This document shows, in pieces, positions 24,500 through 31,953 of a DNA stretch of 64,000 bases. The notes under the pieces are model-generated. The model was not told the origin of the DNA. It did not search any database and worked only from the letters and a program-made list of their open reading frames with translations. A program made the position numbers and the translations under genes. The DNA comes from Alienimonas californiensis (GTDB taxonomy: Bacteria > Planctomycetota > Planctomycetia > Planctomycetales > Planctomycetaceae). The stretch lies in NCBI RefSeq assembly GCF_007743815.1, contig NZ_CP036265.1, positions 2,429,823 to 2,493,822 on the forward strand, read 5' to 3'. Numbering within the stretch: position 1 is the first letter of the stretch; every line of letters starts with the position of its first letter.

Positions 24500-25720
24500 G
24501 TGACCGACCGCCGTACGTTTCTCGCCGCCTCCGCCGCGTCGCTCGCGGCGGGCGTGCACGCCGCCGGTCGGCCGGCCCGAGCCTCGCAGTCGGCGAACGA
24601 GACGATCGAGGTCGGCGTCGTCGGCCCCGGCGGGCGGGGGCGCTGGTTGATGGAGCGGCTGCGGAACCTGCCCGGGGTGCGGATCGTCGCGGTCTGCGAC
24701 GTCTGGGACGAGGCCCGGGCCGCCGGGCTCAAACTGGCCGATCCGCGGGCGGCGGCGTTCACCGATTATCGCAAGATGCTGGCGGAGACGAAGCTGGACG
24801 CCGCCCTCGTCGCCACGCCGGACCACCAGCACGTCCCGGTCTCCGCGGCCTGCTGCGAGGCGGGGCTGGACGTGTACTGCGAAAAGCCGCTGACGCACTC
24901 CGTGGCCGAGGGCGACCGGATTATTAAAGCGGTGCGGGACAACGACCGGGTGATGCAGGTCGGCACGCAGCACCGCAGCATGCCGCACCTCGCGGAGGCG
25001 CGCAAGCTGCTTCAAGACGGCGCCGCGGGGGAGATCTATAAAGTGCGGATGACCTGGAACCGCAACAGTCCGGGCCGGGGGCAGGCGCCGCAGGTCGATC
25101 CGAAAACGGTCGATTGGAAGCGATGGTTGGGCGACGCCCCGGACCAACCGTTCGATTCCCAGCGGATGCGGGCCTGGCGCTTTTACTGGGACTTCGGCGG
25201 CGGAATCTTCACGGACCTGATGGTTCACTGGGCGGACACCGCCCGCTGGATGTTGGAGCCGGGGGAGGTCTCCCGGGCCGTGAGCGTCGGCGACCACTTC
25301 ACCACCGCCGGGCTGTGGGAGACGCCGGACACCGTGCAAACCCTGCTGTCGTTCCCCAAACGCGACGACGGCACACCGGGGCCGCAGATGCACTTCGAGG
25401 GCACCTTCGCCAACCACCGCGACCGGGCCTGCACGGAATATATGGGCTCCAAGGCCACGCTGTACGTGGACCGCGGCCGCTACGAACTGATCCCGGAACA
25501 CCGCAGCGGCGTGGAGCCCCGGCAGCGACTCGAAGCCCCGGAACTGCCGCCGGGGCTGGACTTCTACGACGCCGTCGACGGGGCGAAGTATCACCTGGAG
25601 AACTGGGTGGCCTGCATCCGCAGCCGCGCGGAGCCGGCCTGCCCGGTGGAGGAGGGGGTGGCCAGCGCCAATCTGGCTCACGCCGCCAACGCGGCGCTGC
25701 CGGGGCGGGGGCAAGGCTGA
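24500..25720 (+). CDS. Tat-exported Gfo/Idh/MocA-family oxidoreductase
   Basis: This 406-residue protein starts at GTG 24500 with a twin-arginine signal ([19 protein letters not shown]), so the folded, cofactor-loaded enzyme is probably exported. The Rossmann motif is [11 protein letters not shown] near 38-48. The family Glu-Lys-Pro motif is [17 protein letters not shown]. The C-terminal beta-sheet domain contains [23 protein letters not shown], typical of planctomycete members annotated as NAD(P)-dependent sugar oxidoreductases. The substrate is unknown but likely a sugar or sugar derivative. It is monocistronic as far as visible and lies 109 bases after mfd. Confidence 0.88.
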   Translation: MTDRRTFLAASAASLAAGVHAAGRPARASQSANETIEVGVVGPGGRGRWLMERLRNLPGVRIVAVCDVWDEARAAGLKLADPRAAAFTDYRKMLAETKLDAALVATPDHQHVPVSAACCEAGLDVYCEKPLTHSVAEGDRIIKAVRDNDRVMQVGTQHRSMPHLAEARKLLQDGAAGEIYKVRMTWNRNSPGRGQAPQVDPKTVDWKRWLGDAPDQPFDSQRMRAWRFYWDFGGGIFTDLMVHWADTARWMLEPGEVSRAVSVGDHFTTAGLWETPDTVQTLLSFPKRDDGTPGPQMHFEGTFANHRDRACTEYMGSKATLYVDRGRYELIPEHRSGVEPRQRLEAPELPPGLDFYDAVDGAKYHLENWVACIRSRAEPACPVEEGVASANLAHAANAALPGRGQG

Positions 25721-25770
25721 ACCGGCGGCACGAGCGACGCGGGGGCGTCCGCCCGGGCGGCGAGGGTTCT

Positions 25771-25842
25771 CACAAGCTTGTGTGCGGAAAAGGGCGCGGG
25801 TAGGGTTCGGCCCGCCTCTCGGGATTGAGACGCTGTCTCAAT
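25771..25842. promoter_or_regulatory. Two palindromes upstream of the DUF1559 gene
   Basis: A perfect 12-base palindrome CACAAGCTTGTG lies at 25771-25782. A hairpin with an 8-bp stem (ATTGAGAC at 25824-25831, loop GCT, GTCTCAAT at 25835-25842) follows. Both are lower in GC than the surroundings and lie 65-140 bases before the start at 25908. They could be an operator and a leader hairpin. No other evidence is available. Confidence 0.35.
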
Positions 25843-25907
25843 TCCCCCTCGTCGACCGCCCCAGCCCCCTGCGATCCTTGGCAGCATCCCCCCGCGACCC
25901 GGCTCCC

Positions 25908-26909
25908 GTGCGGATTGTCCGTTCCGGGTTCACGCTGATCGAAGTCCTGGTGGTGATCGCGATCATTGCGATCCTGGTGAGCCTGCTGCTGCCCGCGGTG
26001 CAGCAGGCGCGGGCGGCGGCTCGCCGGGCGCAATGCCAGAACAACCTCAAGCAGATCGGCTTGGGCCTGCACAACTACGAATCGGTCGCCCGCGTGCTGC
26101 CGCCCTCCTTCGTCGTCGATGCGGAGAGCAGCCGGACCGGCGGTCAGTGGAGCGTCCACGTTCGCCTGCTGCCCTTCCTCGATCAGGCGAACGTCGAGAA
26201 TTTGGTGGACTTCACGCAGGAGTACGGCGGGGACAGCGCCAGCTTGGAGATTCGCACGTTCCGGGTGCCGACCTATCTGTGCCCGGAAGAGATCAACGAC
26301 CGCGTACGCACCGATTCAAGCGGCAACCCGATCCACTATCCGACGAATTACGGGTTCAACGGCGGCGACTGGTTCGTGTGGAGCAACGCATCCCGGCAGC
26401 AGGGTCGCGGGGCCTTCGCTCCGAACAGCGCCTTCGGGTTCGAGGCGTTCCGAGACGGCGTGACCGGCACGCTGGCGTTCGCGGAGGTCAAGGCCTTCAC
26501 CCCCTATGTGCGGGACGGAGAAGAAAGCCCGGATTCCCCGCCCAGCGATCCCGCGGCCGTCTCCGCGTTGGCCGGCAGCTTCAAAGAGGACAGCGGGCAC
26601 ACGGAGTGGGTCGACGGGCGGGTGCATCAAACCGGCTTCACCGCCGCGTTGGGACCGAACGCGGAGGTGCCGGTGGCCGGCGGCAAAGCGGGCGGCGGGG
26701 CCGACGACGGCGATTTCACCGCCTGCCGCGAAGGCAAAGACTGCGCGGGCCCGACCCACGCCGCCGTCACCAGCCGCAGCTATCACGAGGGCGGGGTGCA
26801 CGTGTTGCTGATGGACGGGGCGACCCGGTTCGTGAGCGATTCCGTCAAGCTGGACGTCTGGCGGGCGGTCTCCACGCGGGCCGCCGGCGAGGTCGTGGAC
26901 GAGTACTGA
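25908..26909 (+). CDS. DUF1559 (planctomycete pilin-like) protein
   Basis: This 333-residue exported protein begins with a type IV prepilin-like signal: MRIVRSG then [28 protein letters not shown]. It is followed by the DUF1559 hallmark [23 protein letters not shown]. The C-terminus carries the other signature, [20 protein letters not shown], ending in [13 protein letters not shown]. This family is greatly expanded in Planctomycetes and its function is unknown. Members probably use the same prepilin peptidase as the pilus operon. The GTG at 25908 puts the usual six residues before the processing site. The frame upstream to 25782 is not conserved in character. A terminator follows at 26942. 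Confidence 0.93.
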   Translation: MRIVRSGFTLIEVLVVIAIIAILVSLLLPAVQQARAAARRAQCQNNLKQIGLGLHNYESVARVLPPSFVVDAESSRTGGQWSVHVRLLPFLDQANVENLVDFTQEYGGDSASLEIRTFRVPTYLCPEEINDRVRTDSSGNPIHYPTNYGFNGGDWFVWSNASRQQGRGAFAPNSAFGFEAFRDGVTGTLAFAEVKAFTPYVRDGEESPDSPPSDPAAVSALAGSFKEDSGHTEWVDGRVHQTGFTAALGPNAEVPVAGGKAGGGADDGDFTACREGKDCAGPTHAAVTSRSYHEGGVHVLLMDGATRFVSDSVKLDVWRAVSTRAAGEVVDEY

Positions 26910-26941
26910 GCCGCAGCCAGGCGGTTTCCGGCGCCAAACGC

Positions 26942-26974
26942 AACACGCCCCCGGCGGATCGCCGGGGGCGTGTT
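26942..26974. terminator. Bidirectional terminator
   Basis: A 15-bp perfect stem (26942-26956 with 26960-26974, loop GAT), starting AACACGCC and ending GGCGTGTT, lies between the convergent stops at 26909 and 26997. It has AA on one side and TT on the other, so it can act in both directions. Confidence 0.8.
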
Positions 26975-26996
26975 CATGAATCAGGGACGCAGGCGC

Positions 26997-27824
26997 CTAC
27001 CGCCGGCGCTGTACGCCGCGGGGCAGGACGACGCCCGGGCGGGGCCGCACGGCGCCGTTGTTGACGTTCTGCGAGGGCGGAGCCGTGGAGAACAGCACGG
27101 TGTCGCTGCTGTTCTCCCGCACCCCGCCGCCGTTCGACGGGCCGGGATTCGACGGGCCGGGCGTGACGCCGGCGGACGGGCCGGAGCCCGGGGAGGTCAT
27201 GTAGAGCACCGTGTGGCTGTCGTTCTCCCGCACCCCGCCGGGGCCGCCCGGCAGCGACGAGCCGGAACCCGGGGGCTGCATGTAAATGACGGTGTCGCTG
27301 TGATTCTCCCGCACCCCGCCGTGCCCCGCGTGACCGCCGTGGCCGTGGCCGGGGAAGGGGGTGAACGTGCTGCGGTCGCGGGTCAGGTTGCCGTGCGGCA
27401 CGCCGTGGCTGGTCCAGGTCATGCCGTGCTCGCGGATCCACTGCCCGTTGATCCGCAGCCAGCGATCCACCCGCCGCAGCGAGCCGGGATCGACGTGGTC
27501 GCGGTGCGGGTCGTAGGCGCTCAGCCGGGTGGAGAGCGTCTGGCGGTTCACGTCGATGACGTTGGAGAACGGGTCGTATTCGGTATCGACGAAGCCGTCC
27601 TGATCGACGATCGGGTTGTACGGCGCCGGGATCGGGCGGGGCCGCGGGTGAATGGAACCGTGATGGCCGTAACCTGGCTGGACGAGCATGCGGCTGGACC
27701 CGCCGAGCGTCGGCGTGCCGACGCCGGCCGGGGAGGCGATTCCCTGGGCGAGGGCGGCCGGGGCTCCGATCGACGCGGCGAGGGCGAGGGCGGCGAAGCG
27801 GGCGGAGAATGACGGGGTGAGCAT
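26997..27824 (-). CDS. Exported protein with three GVREN repeats
   Basis: This 275-residue protein starts at the ATG at 27824, which gives a clean signal peptide (FAALALAASIGAPAALAQG). The middle has VDTEYDPFSNVIDVNRQTLSTR and DRWLRINGQWIREHGMTWTSHG. The C-terminal third holds three copies of a short unit separated by Gly/Pro/Ser linkers: GVRENHSDTVIYMQPPGSG, GVRENDSHTVLYMTSPGSG and GVRENSSDTVLFSTAPPS. I do not recognise the family. Repeats joined by flexible linkers suggest a surface or matrix protein that binds a repeated ligand, but that is inference. It ends with a Arg-rich tail (LPRGVQRRR). Confidence 0.65.
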   Translation of the reverse strand: MLTPSFSARFAALALAASIGAPAALAQGIASPAGVGTPTLGGSSRMLVQPGYGHHGSIHPRPRPIPAPYNPIVDQDGFVDTEYDPFSNVIDVNRQTLSTRLSAYDPHRDHVDPGSLRRVDRWLRINGQWIREHGMTWTSHGVPHGNLTRDRSTFTPFPGHGHGGHAGHGGVRENHSDTVIYMQPPGSGSSLPGGPGGVRENDSHTVLYMTSPGSGPSAGVTPGPSNPGPSNGGGVRENSSDTVLFSTAPPSQNVNNGAVRPRPGVVLPRGVQRRR

Positions 27825-28127
27825 CGGAGCGGCCGGGTCGAGGTGCTGGTGAACGGGGGAGGTCCGGCCGTCGTGGCGGTCGGCGGGCCGGAGTCGGCCA
27901 TGCCGTTCCCTCAACGCGAACCCGGGGCCGCACCAGCGGAGGACGCCGCAGAAACTCTCGCCGGTTCGGTCAATCCCTGTTTTCGAAGGCGATCCTTCGT
28001 CTACGAAGCGCCGCCGCCTCCCGGCCGGCTCGTCGGGGGAGTGTCGTCGGGCGGACGCGGGCGCCGTCAGGGTGACGACGGCTCATCCGTCAAAGACTGA
28101 TGTGCCCGGTCCGGCTATCCTCCACCC
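27825..28127. other. Divergent intergenic region
   Basis: These 303 bases separate the leftward repeat protein from the rightward symporter and should hold both promoters. A small hairpin CGAAGG-CGAT-CCTTCG lies at 27984-27999 in a locally T-rich patch. No gene is supported. Confidence 0.35.
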
Positions 28128-29495
28128 ATGTCCGCCGCCCCGCCGTCCCCGCCCGCCGCCGCCGAACTGCGTACGGAGCTCGAACCACACGGGGGCGGGA
28201 AGGAGAACCTGCTGACCGGGCTGATCTTCGCCGGCATCGTGCTGGCCCTGCTGTTGGCGTGGGCGGCGCCGGAGGTCGCGGCGTCGTTCGCGGTCGGCGG
28301 GCAGGTGTTTTTATCTGTCTTAAAGATGCTGGTGGTCCCGCTGGTCGTGACCAGCGTGGTCTGCGGGGTGCTGTCGATGGGCGACGTGCGGAAACTCGGC
28401 CGGCCGGGGGCGGCGACGTTGATTTATTACTTCTGCACGACCGCGATCGCGGTGGTCACGGGCATTATTTTGGTGAACCTGTTCAACCCGGGCGCCGGGA
28501 TCGACGGCGCCGCGGCCCGGGACGTCGCCCGGGCGGAGGTCTCCGCGAAGTTGGGCGAACAGGCGGTCTCCGAGCCGGCGGGCGTCGGGGCGATCTTCGA
28601 AAACCTGCTGACGATGTTGTTCACCGACAACCTGCTTGAAAGCGCCGCCGAGACGGATCTTCTGCCGCTGATCGTGTTCAGCCTCGCCTTCGCCGCGGTG
28701 CTGACGACGATGGGGGCGGCCGTCGGCACGGTGACGAAGTTCGTCACGGAGGCGAACGACGTGCTGATGAAGTTCGTGCTGCTGGTGATGTGGACGGCCC
28801 CGCTGGGGGTGTTCTGCCTGGTCGCCGGGCAGTTCGGCGAGGCGGCCGCCGACGGGGACTTCGCCGGGGAGATGGCGAAGGTCGGCTGGTATTCCGCCAC
28901 CGTGCTGACGGGGCTGGCGGTGCACGCCTTCGTGACGCTGCCGCTGATTTTATGGCTGCTCACGCGGCGGAACCCGTATCAATTCCTGTTCCAGATGAGC
29001 CGCCCGCTGCTGACGGCGTTCGCCACGGCGAGCAGCAGCGCCACGCTGCCGGTCACGATGGAAACCGCTGTTGAAAAGGCCGGCATCAAGCGGAAAAGCG
29101 TGGACTTCGTACTGCCGCTGGGGGCGACGGTCAATATGGACGGCACCGCGCTTTATGAGGCGGTCGCGGCGCTGTTTATCGCCCAGACGCTCGTCGGCTC
29201 CGCGGACGCGATCGACATGGGGCTGACGACGCAGATTATCGTCGCCGCGACCGCCACCCTGGCGGCGATCGGGGCCGCGGGCATCCCGCAGGCGGGGCTG
29301 TTCACGCTAATTATCGTGTTGAACGCCGTCGGCCTGCCGGTGGAGCTGGCGGGCCTCATTCTCTCCGTCGACTGGCTGCTGGACCGCTTCCGCACCGCGG
29401 TCAACGTCTTCGGCGACGCGACGGGCGCCGCGGTCGTTGAAAAGTTCCTGCCGCCCGAGCCTGTGCCGACGGCGGCGGGGACCGTGTTCGCCTGA
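28128..29495 (+). CDS. Dicarboxylate/amino acid:cation symporter (DAACS family)
   Basis: This 455-residue inner-membrane transporter couples uptake of dicarboxylates or acidic amino acids to Na+ or H+. Membrane helices alternate from LLTGLIFAGIVLALLLAWAAP onwards. Family motifs are visible: the Ser-rich tip SSSATLPVTMETAVEK (first re-entrant hairpin), the NMDGTALYEAVAALFIAQ motif in helix 7, and AAGIPQAGLFTLIIVL in the second hairpin. The final helix includes DWLLDRFRTAVNVFGDATGAAVVEKF, with the substrate-contacting Asp and Asn in the usual places. The substrate (glutamate, aspartate or succinate) cannot be settled. The gene is flanked by palindromic repeats downstream. Confidence 0.93.
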   Translation: MSAAPPSPPAAAELRTELEPHGGGKENLLTGLIFAGIVLALLLAWAAPEVAASFAVGGQVFLSVLKMLVVPLVVTSVVCGVLSMGDVRKLGRPGAATLIYYFCTTAIAVVTGIILVNLFNPGAGIDGAAARDVARAEVSAKLGEQAVSEPAGVGAIFENLLTMLFTDNLLESAAETDLLPLIVFSLAFAAVLTTMGAAVGTVTKFVTEANDVLMKFVLLVMWTAPLGVFCLVAGQFGEAAADGDFAGEMAKVGWYSATVLTGLAVHAFVTLPLILWLLTRRNPYQFLFQMSRPLLTAFATASSSATLPVTMETAVEKAGIKRKSVDFVLPLGATVNMDGTALYEAVAALFIAQTLVGSADAIDMGLTTQIIVAATATLAAIGAAGIPQAGLFTLIIVLNAVGLPVELAGLILSVDWLLDRFRTAVNVFGDATGAAVVEKFLPPEPVPTAAGTVFA

Positions 29496-29515
29496 GGGCT
29501 GACGGCCTCCCTTTC

Positions 29516-29539
29516 CCCCTCTCCCTCGAGGGAGAGGGG
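29516..29539. terminator. 24-base perfect palindrome after the symporter gene
   Basis: CCCCTCTCCCTC at 29516-29527 is followed directly by its complement at 29528-29539. It lies 20 bases after the symporter stop and is a likely transcript-end hairpin, though there is no T-tract. A related C-run/G-run hairpin occurs at 43905-43935 and a degenerate one near 29748-29792. Confidence 0.55.
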
Positions 29540-29616
29540 CCGGGGGTGACGCCCGGTTCGTTCACCCTCGCTCATGCCGTGACGACCCGACTGGCGGAAG
29601 AGCGTGGCGTCTCTCT

Positions 29617-29698
29617 GTGAGCCCGAAGCGCAAGCTTCGGCCGGAATCGAACGCGGTGACGGCTGCGCCGACAGCCGGAGCTTGCGTTCCGGGCTCAC
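29617..29698. repeat. REP/REPIN-like palindromic element, copy 2
   Basis: This is two inverted hairpins. The left is GTGAGCCCGAAGCGCAAGCT at 29617-29636, running on to CGG. The right mirrors it and ends GGGCTCAC at 29698. Within the left arm CCGAAGC pairs with GCTTCGG around a GCAA loop. The right arm folds as CCGGAGC-TTGC-GTTCCGG. This is the most complete copy, with GTGA at one outer end and TCAC at the other. Copy 3 at 50940-51013 has nearly the same arms. Confidence 0.75.
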
Positions 29699-29798
29699 GA
29701 AGCCGCTGTGCACTGCTGCAAAGCGTTCAGGCGTCCGGGCGACATTGCCCCCTCACCCCCGGCCCCTCCCACCAAAAGGGGGCGAAGGGGGAAGTCGC

Positions 29799-30554
29799 TC
29801 ACCGCCGCAGGTGCCACGCCGGGTCGCTGTAACGGTCGCGGAATAATTCACCCATCAGTTCCGTCGGCAACTCCGGCGGCGGGGCGGTCGCGCCGAAGGC
29901 GGTGCGGAGCGCCGAGACCAGCGCCGCCCGCGGCAGCGGGAGGTTCGTGACGAACGCCCGGTGCGCGCGGCCGGCCCGGTAGTCCGGCTGGCGCTCCGGC
30001 GGGGTGAGGAAGCGGGGGATTGCGGCGAGGTCGAAGCCGGTCAGCAGGGTGCCGTGGTGGAGCATCGCCCGCTTCAGCCACCGCTGGGCGTTCCCGCCGA
30101 CTTTCACCCGGGCGCCGTCGACTCCCCTCACCGTGAGGTCGCTGGTGCCGTCCACGCCGACGCCGGGGACCAGGGGGCGGAGGGCGTCGGCGAGGCGGTG
30201 CATGATCGCCGCCGTGACGGCGGGGATATCGCCAGGCAAGCCGGCCGGGGGGCCGACGGGCAGGATCAGCGACCAGCAGAGCGCCCCCGGGCCCAGCAGC
30301 ACGGTCCCGCCGCCGCTGGCCCGCCGCAGGATCGGCACGTCGGCGGCCTCGCAGGCGGTCCGGTCCGCGTTCAACGCCAGCCGGTTCGCGCGGCCCAGCA
30401 CGACGCAGGGCTCCGGCCGCTCCCAGACCCGCAGCAGGCCGGGGCCGCCGGTCTGATCCACGCTTCGCAGCAGCGCCTCGTCCAGCGCGAGGTCCTCCCG
30501 CGGGTCGGGCCGGGTGAGGTCGAGGAACGACAGCGGGGCGGGGCGGGGGAACAC
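29799..30554 (-). CDS. Lipoate-protein ligase A family protein
   Basis: This 251-residue member of the BPL/LplA/LipB fold attaches lipoate or octanoate to lipoyl domains via an acyl-adenylate. Motifs: RRASGGGTVLLGPGALCWSL (the ligase RRxSGGG loop) and KVGGNAQRWLKRAMLHHGTLL with the reactive-site Lys. Length is short of E. coli LplA (338), lacking the C-terminal accessory domain, so it may need a partner or be an octanoyltransferase of the LipM/LipL kind. There is no Cys in the LipM position that I can identify. The start is GTG 30554. It diverges from the reverse transcriptase operon. Confidence 0.82.
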   Translation of the reverse strand: MFPRPAPLSFLDLTRPDPREDLALDEALLRSVDQTGGPGLLRVWERPEPCVVLGRANRLALNADRTACEAADVPILRRASGGGTVLLGPGALCWSLILPVGPPAGLPGDIPAVTAAIMHRLADALRPLVPGVGVDGTSDLTVRGVDGARVKVGGNAQRWLKRAMLHHGTLLTGFDLAAIPRFLTPPERQPDYRAGRAHRAFVTNLPLPRAALVSALRTAFGATAPPPELPTELMGELFRDRYSDPAWHLRR

Positions 30555-30599
30555 GCCGGCAGGATAGCGGCGGCGGAACGCGGTCGCGGCGCCGTTGCG

Positions 30600-30787
30600 G
30601 CAAGGCTACGCTGCGGCGGTCCCGGTGGCGCTCGCCCGAGCGCGGGGCGGCGATTCGCCGTCCGGGCCGACAGGTTCGGCTTCAAACTTCGGGCAAGGCG
30701 TTCCTTCGGCGCGAACGAACGCCTTGGCGGGACTTCGGGGCGGGGCGGCCGGTACGTTGCACCGGCCGCCCCGCCCCGTTTCCTTGC
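30600..30787 (+). ncRNA. Candidate structured RNA in the leader of the reverse transcriptase gene
   Basis: Retron RTs use an ncRNA encoded just upstream, so I looked for one. The 245 bases before the RT start contain GCGCTC-GCCC-GAGCGC (30628-30643), a 10-bp stem CAAGGCGTTC (30694-30703) with GAACGCCTTG (30717-30726), and an 18-bp perfect stem (30736-30753 with 30761-30778, loop ACGTTGC). A short outer pairing GCAAGG (30600-30605) with CCTTGC (30782-30787) could act as the a1/a2 stem. The 18-bp hairpin is followed by GTTTCCTT and could instead be a terminator. The boundaries are a guess and the msr/msd identity is unproven. Confidence 0.35.
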
Positions 30788-30801
30788 GCCGTTCGCCCGT
30801 G

Positions 30802-31953
30802 GTGTCGTCCGACACGCCGCCGCCCGACTCGAACGCCTCCGGGCTTGGGTGCGGCGGGATCGTCTGGTCGGCGCTCGCCGCGGTCCTGTTGCTGACCGGC
30901 CTGACGGCCGTCGCGGTTCTGGCGGTTCGTGCGTTCGGCGCGCTCGTCGCGGCGCTGGGGGCCTCGGCCCTGATCGCAATCGGGCTGAACTTCGCCCAGT
31001 GGTACTTCCTCAAGCGGCTGAAGCGGGTGGATCGGTACTCCCTGTTCCGCCTCGGACACCGCTGGCGGGCGTGGCGGGGAAAGGGGTTTGACATCGAGGA
31101 ACTGGCCCGCCGCTGCGGGCTGACGGCCCATCGGCTCCAGAATCACCAGCCGAGCTATCACACCGCGACGATCCCCAAACCCTCCGGCGGGGAGCGCACG
31201 CTGACGATCCCCGACCCGGCGACGATGGACCTGCAACGCACGCTGCTCCGCCGGGTCCTCGCCAGGCTGCACGCGGACCCGGCGGCCTGCGGGTTCGAGC
31301 GGGGGAAGGGGATCGTCGATCACGCCGCCCCGCACGTCGGCCGGGCGGTGGTGGCGACCTGCGATTTGAAAGACTTCTTCCCCTCCGTCACGGCGAAGTC
31401 GATCGACTACTACTTCCGCCGGGTCGGCTGGAACGCGGAGGCCGCGGCGCTGCTCACGCGGCTCACCACCTCTGAAGGCGGGTTGCCGCAGGGGGCGCCG
31501 ACGAGCCCGCGGCTCTCCAATTTGCTGATGCACGGCGTGGACTACGCGCTCGCCAAAGCGGCCGGGCGGCGGGGCTTTCGCTACACCCGTTACGCGGACG
31601 ACCTCGCCTTCAGCAGCGCCGAGGACGACGGGCAGGCCGTCCGCGACCTGCTCCGCCGCGTCGAAGCCGTGGTTCGGCGAGGGGGGTTCGAATTGAACTC
31701 GAAGAAGACCCGGGTGCTCCGCCGGCACCAACGACAGATGATCTGCGGATTGGTCGTGAACGACCGGCTCAATCTGCCCCGCAAAATCCGCCGCGAACTG
31801 CGGGCGGCGCTGCACCGCCGGCGGGTGGGGCGGGAGGCGACGTACACCGCACAGCAGCTCGCCGGGTGGGCGGGCGTGCTGACGATGGTCGCTCGCGGGC
31901 CGCGGGCCTTTCATGGCGAAACGCCGCCCGACTCTGCACCCTCCTCCGCATGA
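30802..31953 (+). CDS. Retron-like reverse transcriptase with N-terminal membrane anchor
   Basis: This protein has 383 residues from the GTG at 30802 (a second GTG at 30799 is possible). Residues 1-15 are polar. Two hydrophobic helices follow at about 20-42 and 44-66, then a basic stretch KRLKRVDRY, then an RT core that looks complete. Motifs: IPKPSGGERTLTIPDP (125-140), HAAPH (174-178, in place of the retron NAxxH), CDLKDFFPSV (catalytic D188), GLPQGAPTSPRLSNLL (227-242), YTRYADDLAFS (catalytic D266 and D267), ICGLVVN (314-320, in place of retron VTG). There is no maturase or endonuclease domain, so it is not a group II intron RT. The stop overlaps the next gene by ATGA. GC content and codon use match the neighbours, so recent transfer is not evident. 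Confidence 0.88.
   Translation: MSSDTPPPDSNASGLGCGGIVWSALAAVLLLTGLTAVAVLAVRAFGALVAALGASALIAIGLNFAQWYFLKRLKRVDRYSLFRLGHRWRAWRGKGFDIEELARRCGLTAHRLQNHQPSYHTATIPKPSGGERTLTIPDPATMDLQRTLLRRVLARLHADPAACGFERGKGIVDHAAPHVGRAVVATCDLKDFFPSVTAKSIDYYFRRVGWNAEAAALLTRLTTSEGGLPQGAPTSPRLSNLLMHGVDYALAKAAGRRGFRYTRYADDLAFSSAEDDGQAVRDLLRRVEAVVRRGGFELNSKKTRVLRRHQRQMICGLVVNDRLNLPRKIRRELRAALHRRRVGREATYTAQQLAGWAGVLTMVARGPRAFHGETPPDSAPSSA

Noticed and set aside
30802..31953. RT as part of a diversity-generating retroelement
   Set aside because: There is no paired template/variable repeat and no accessory Avd gene, and the motifs are retron-like (LPQGAPTSP rather than the DGR LPxGxxxS pattern).
30802..31953. RT as a group II intron maturase
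   Set aside because: It is too short, with no maturase X or endonuclease domain and no intron RNA domains V/VI seen around it.
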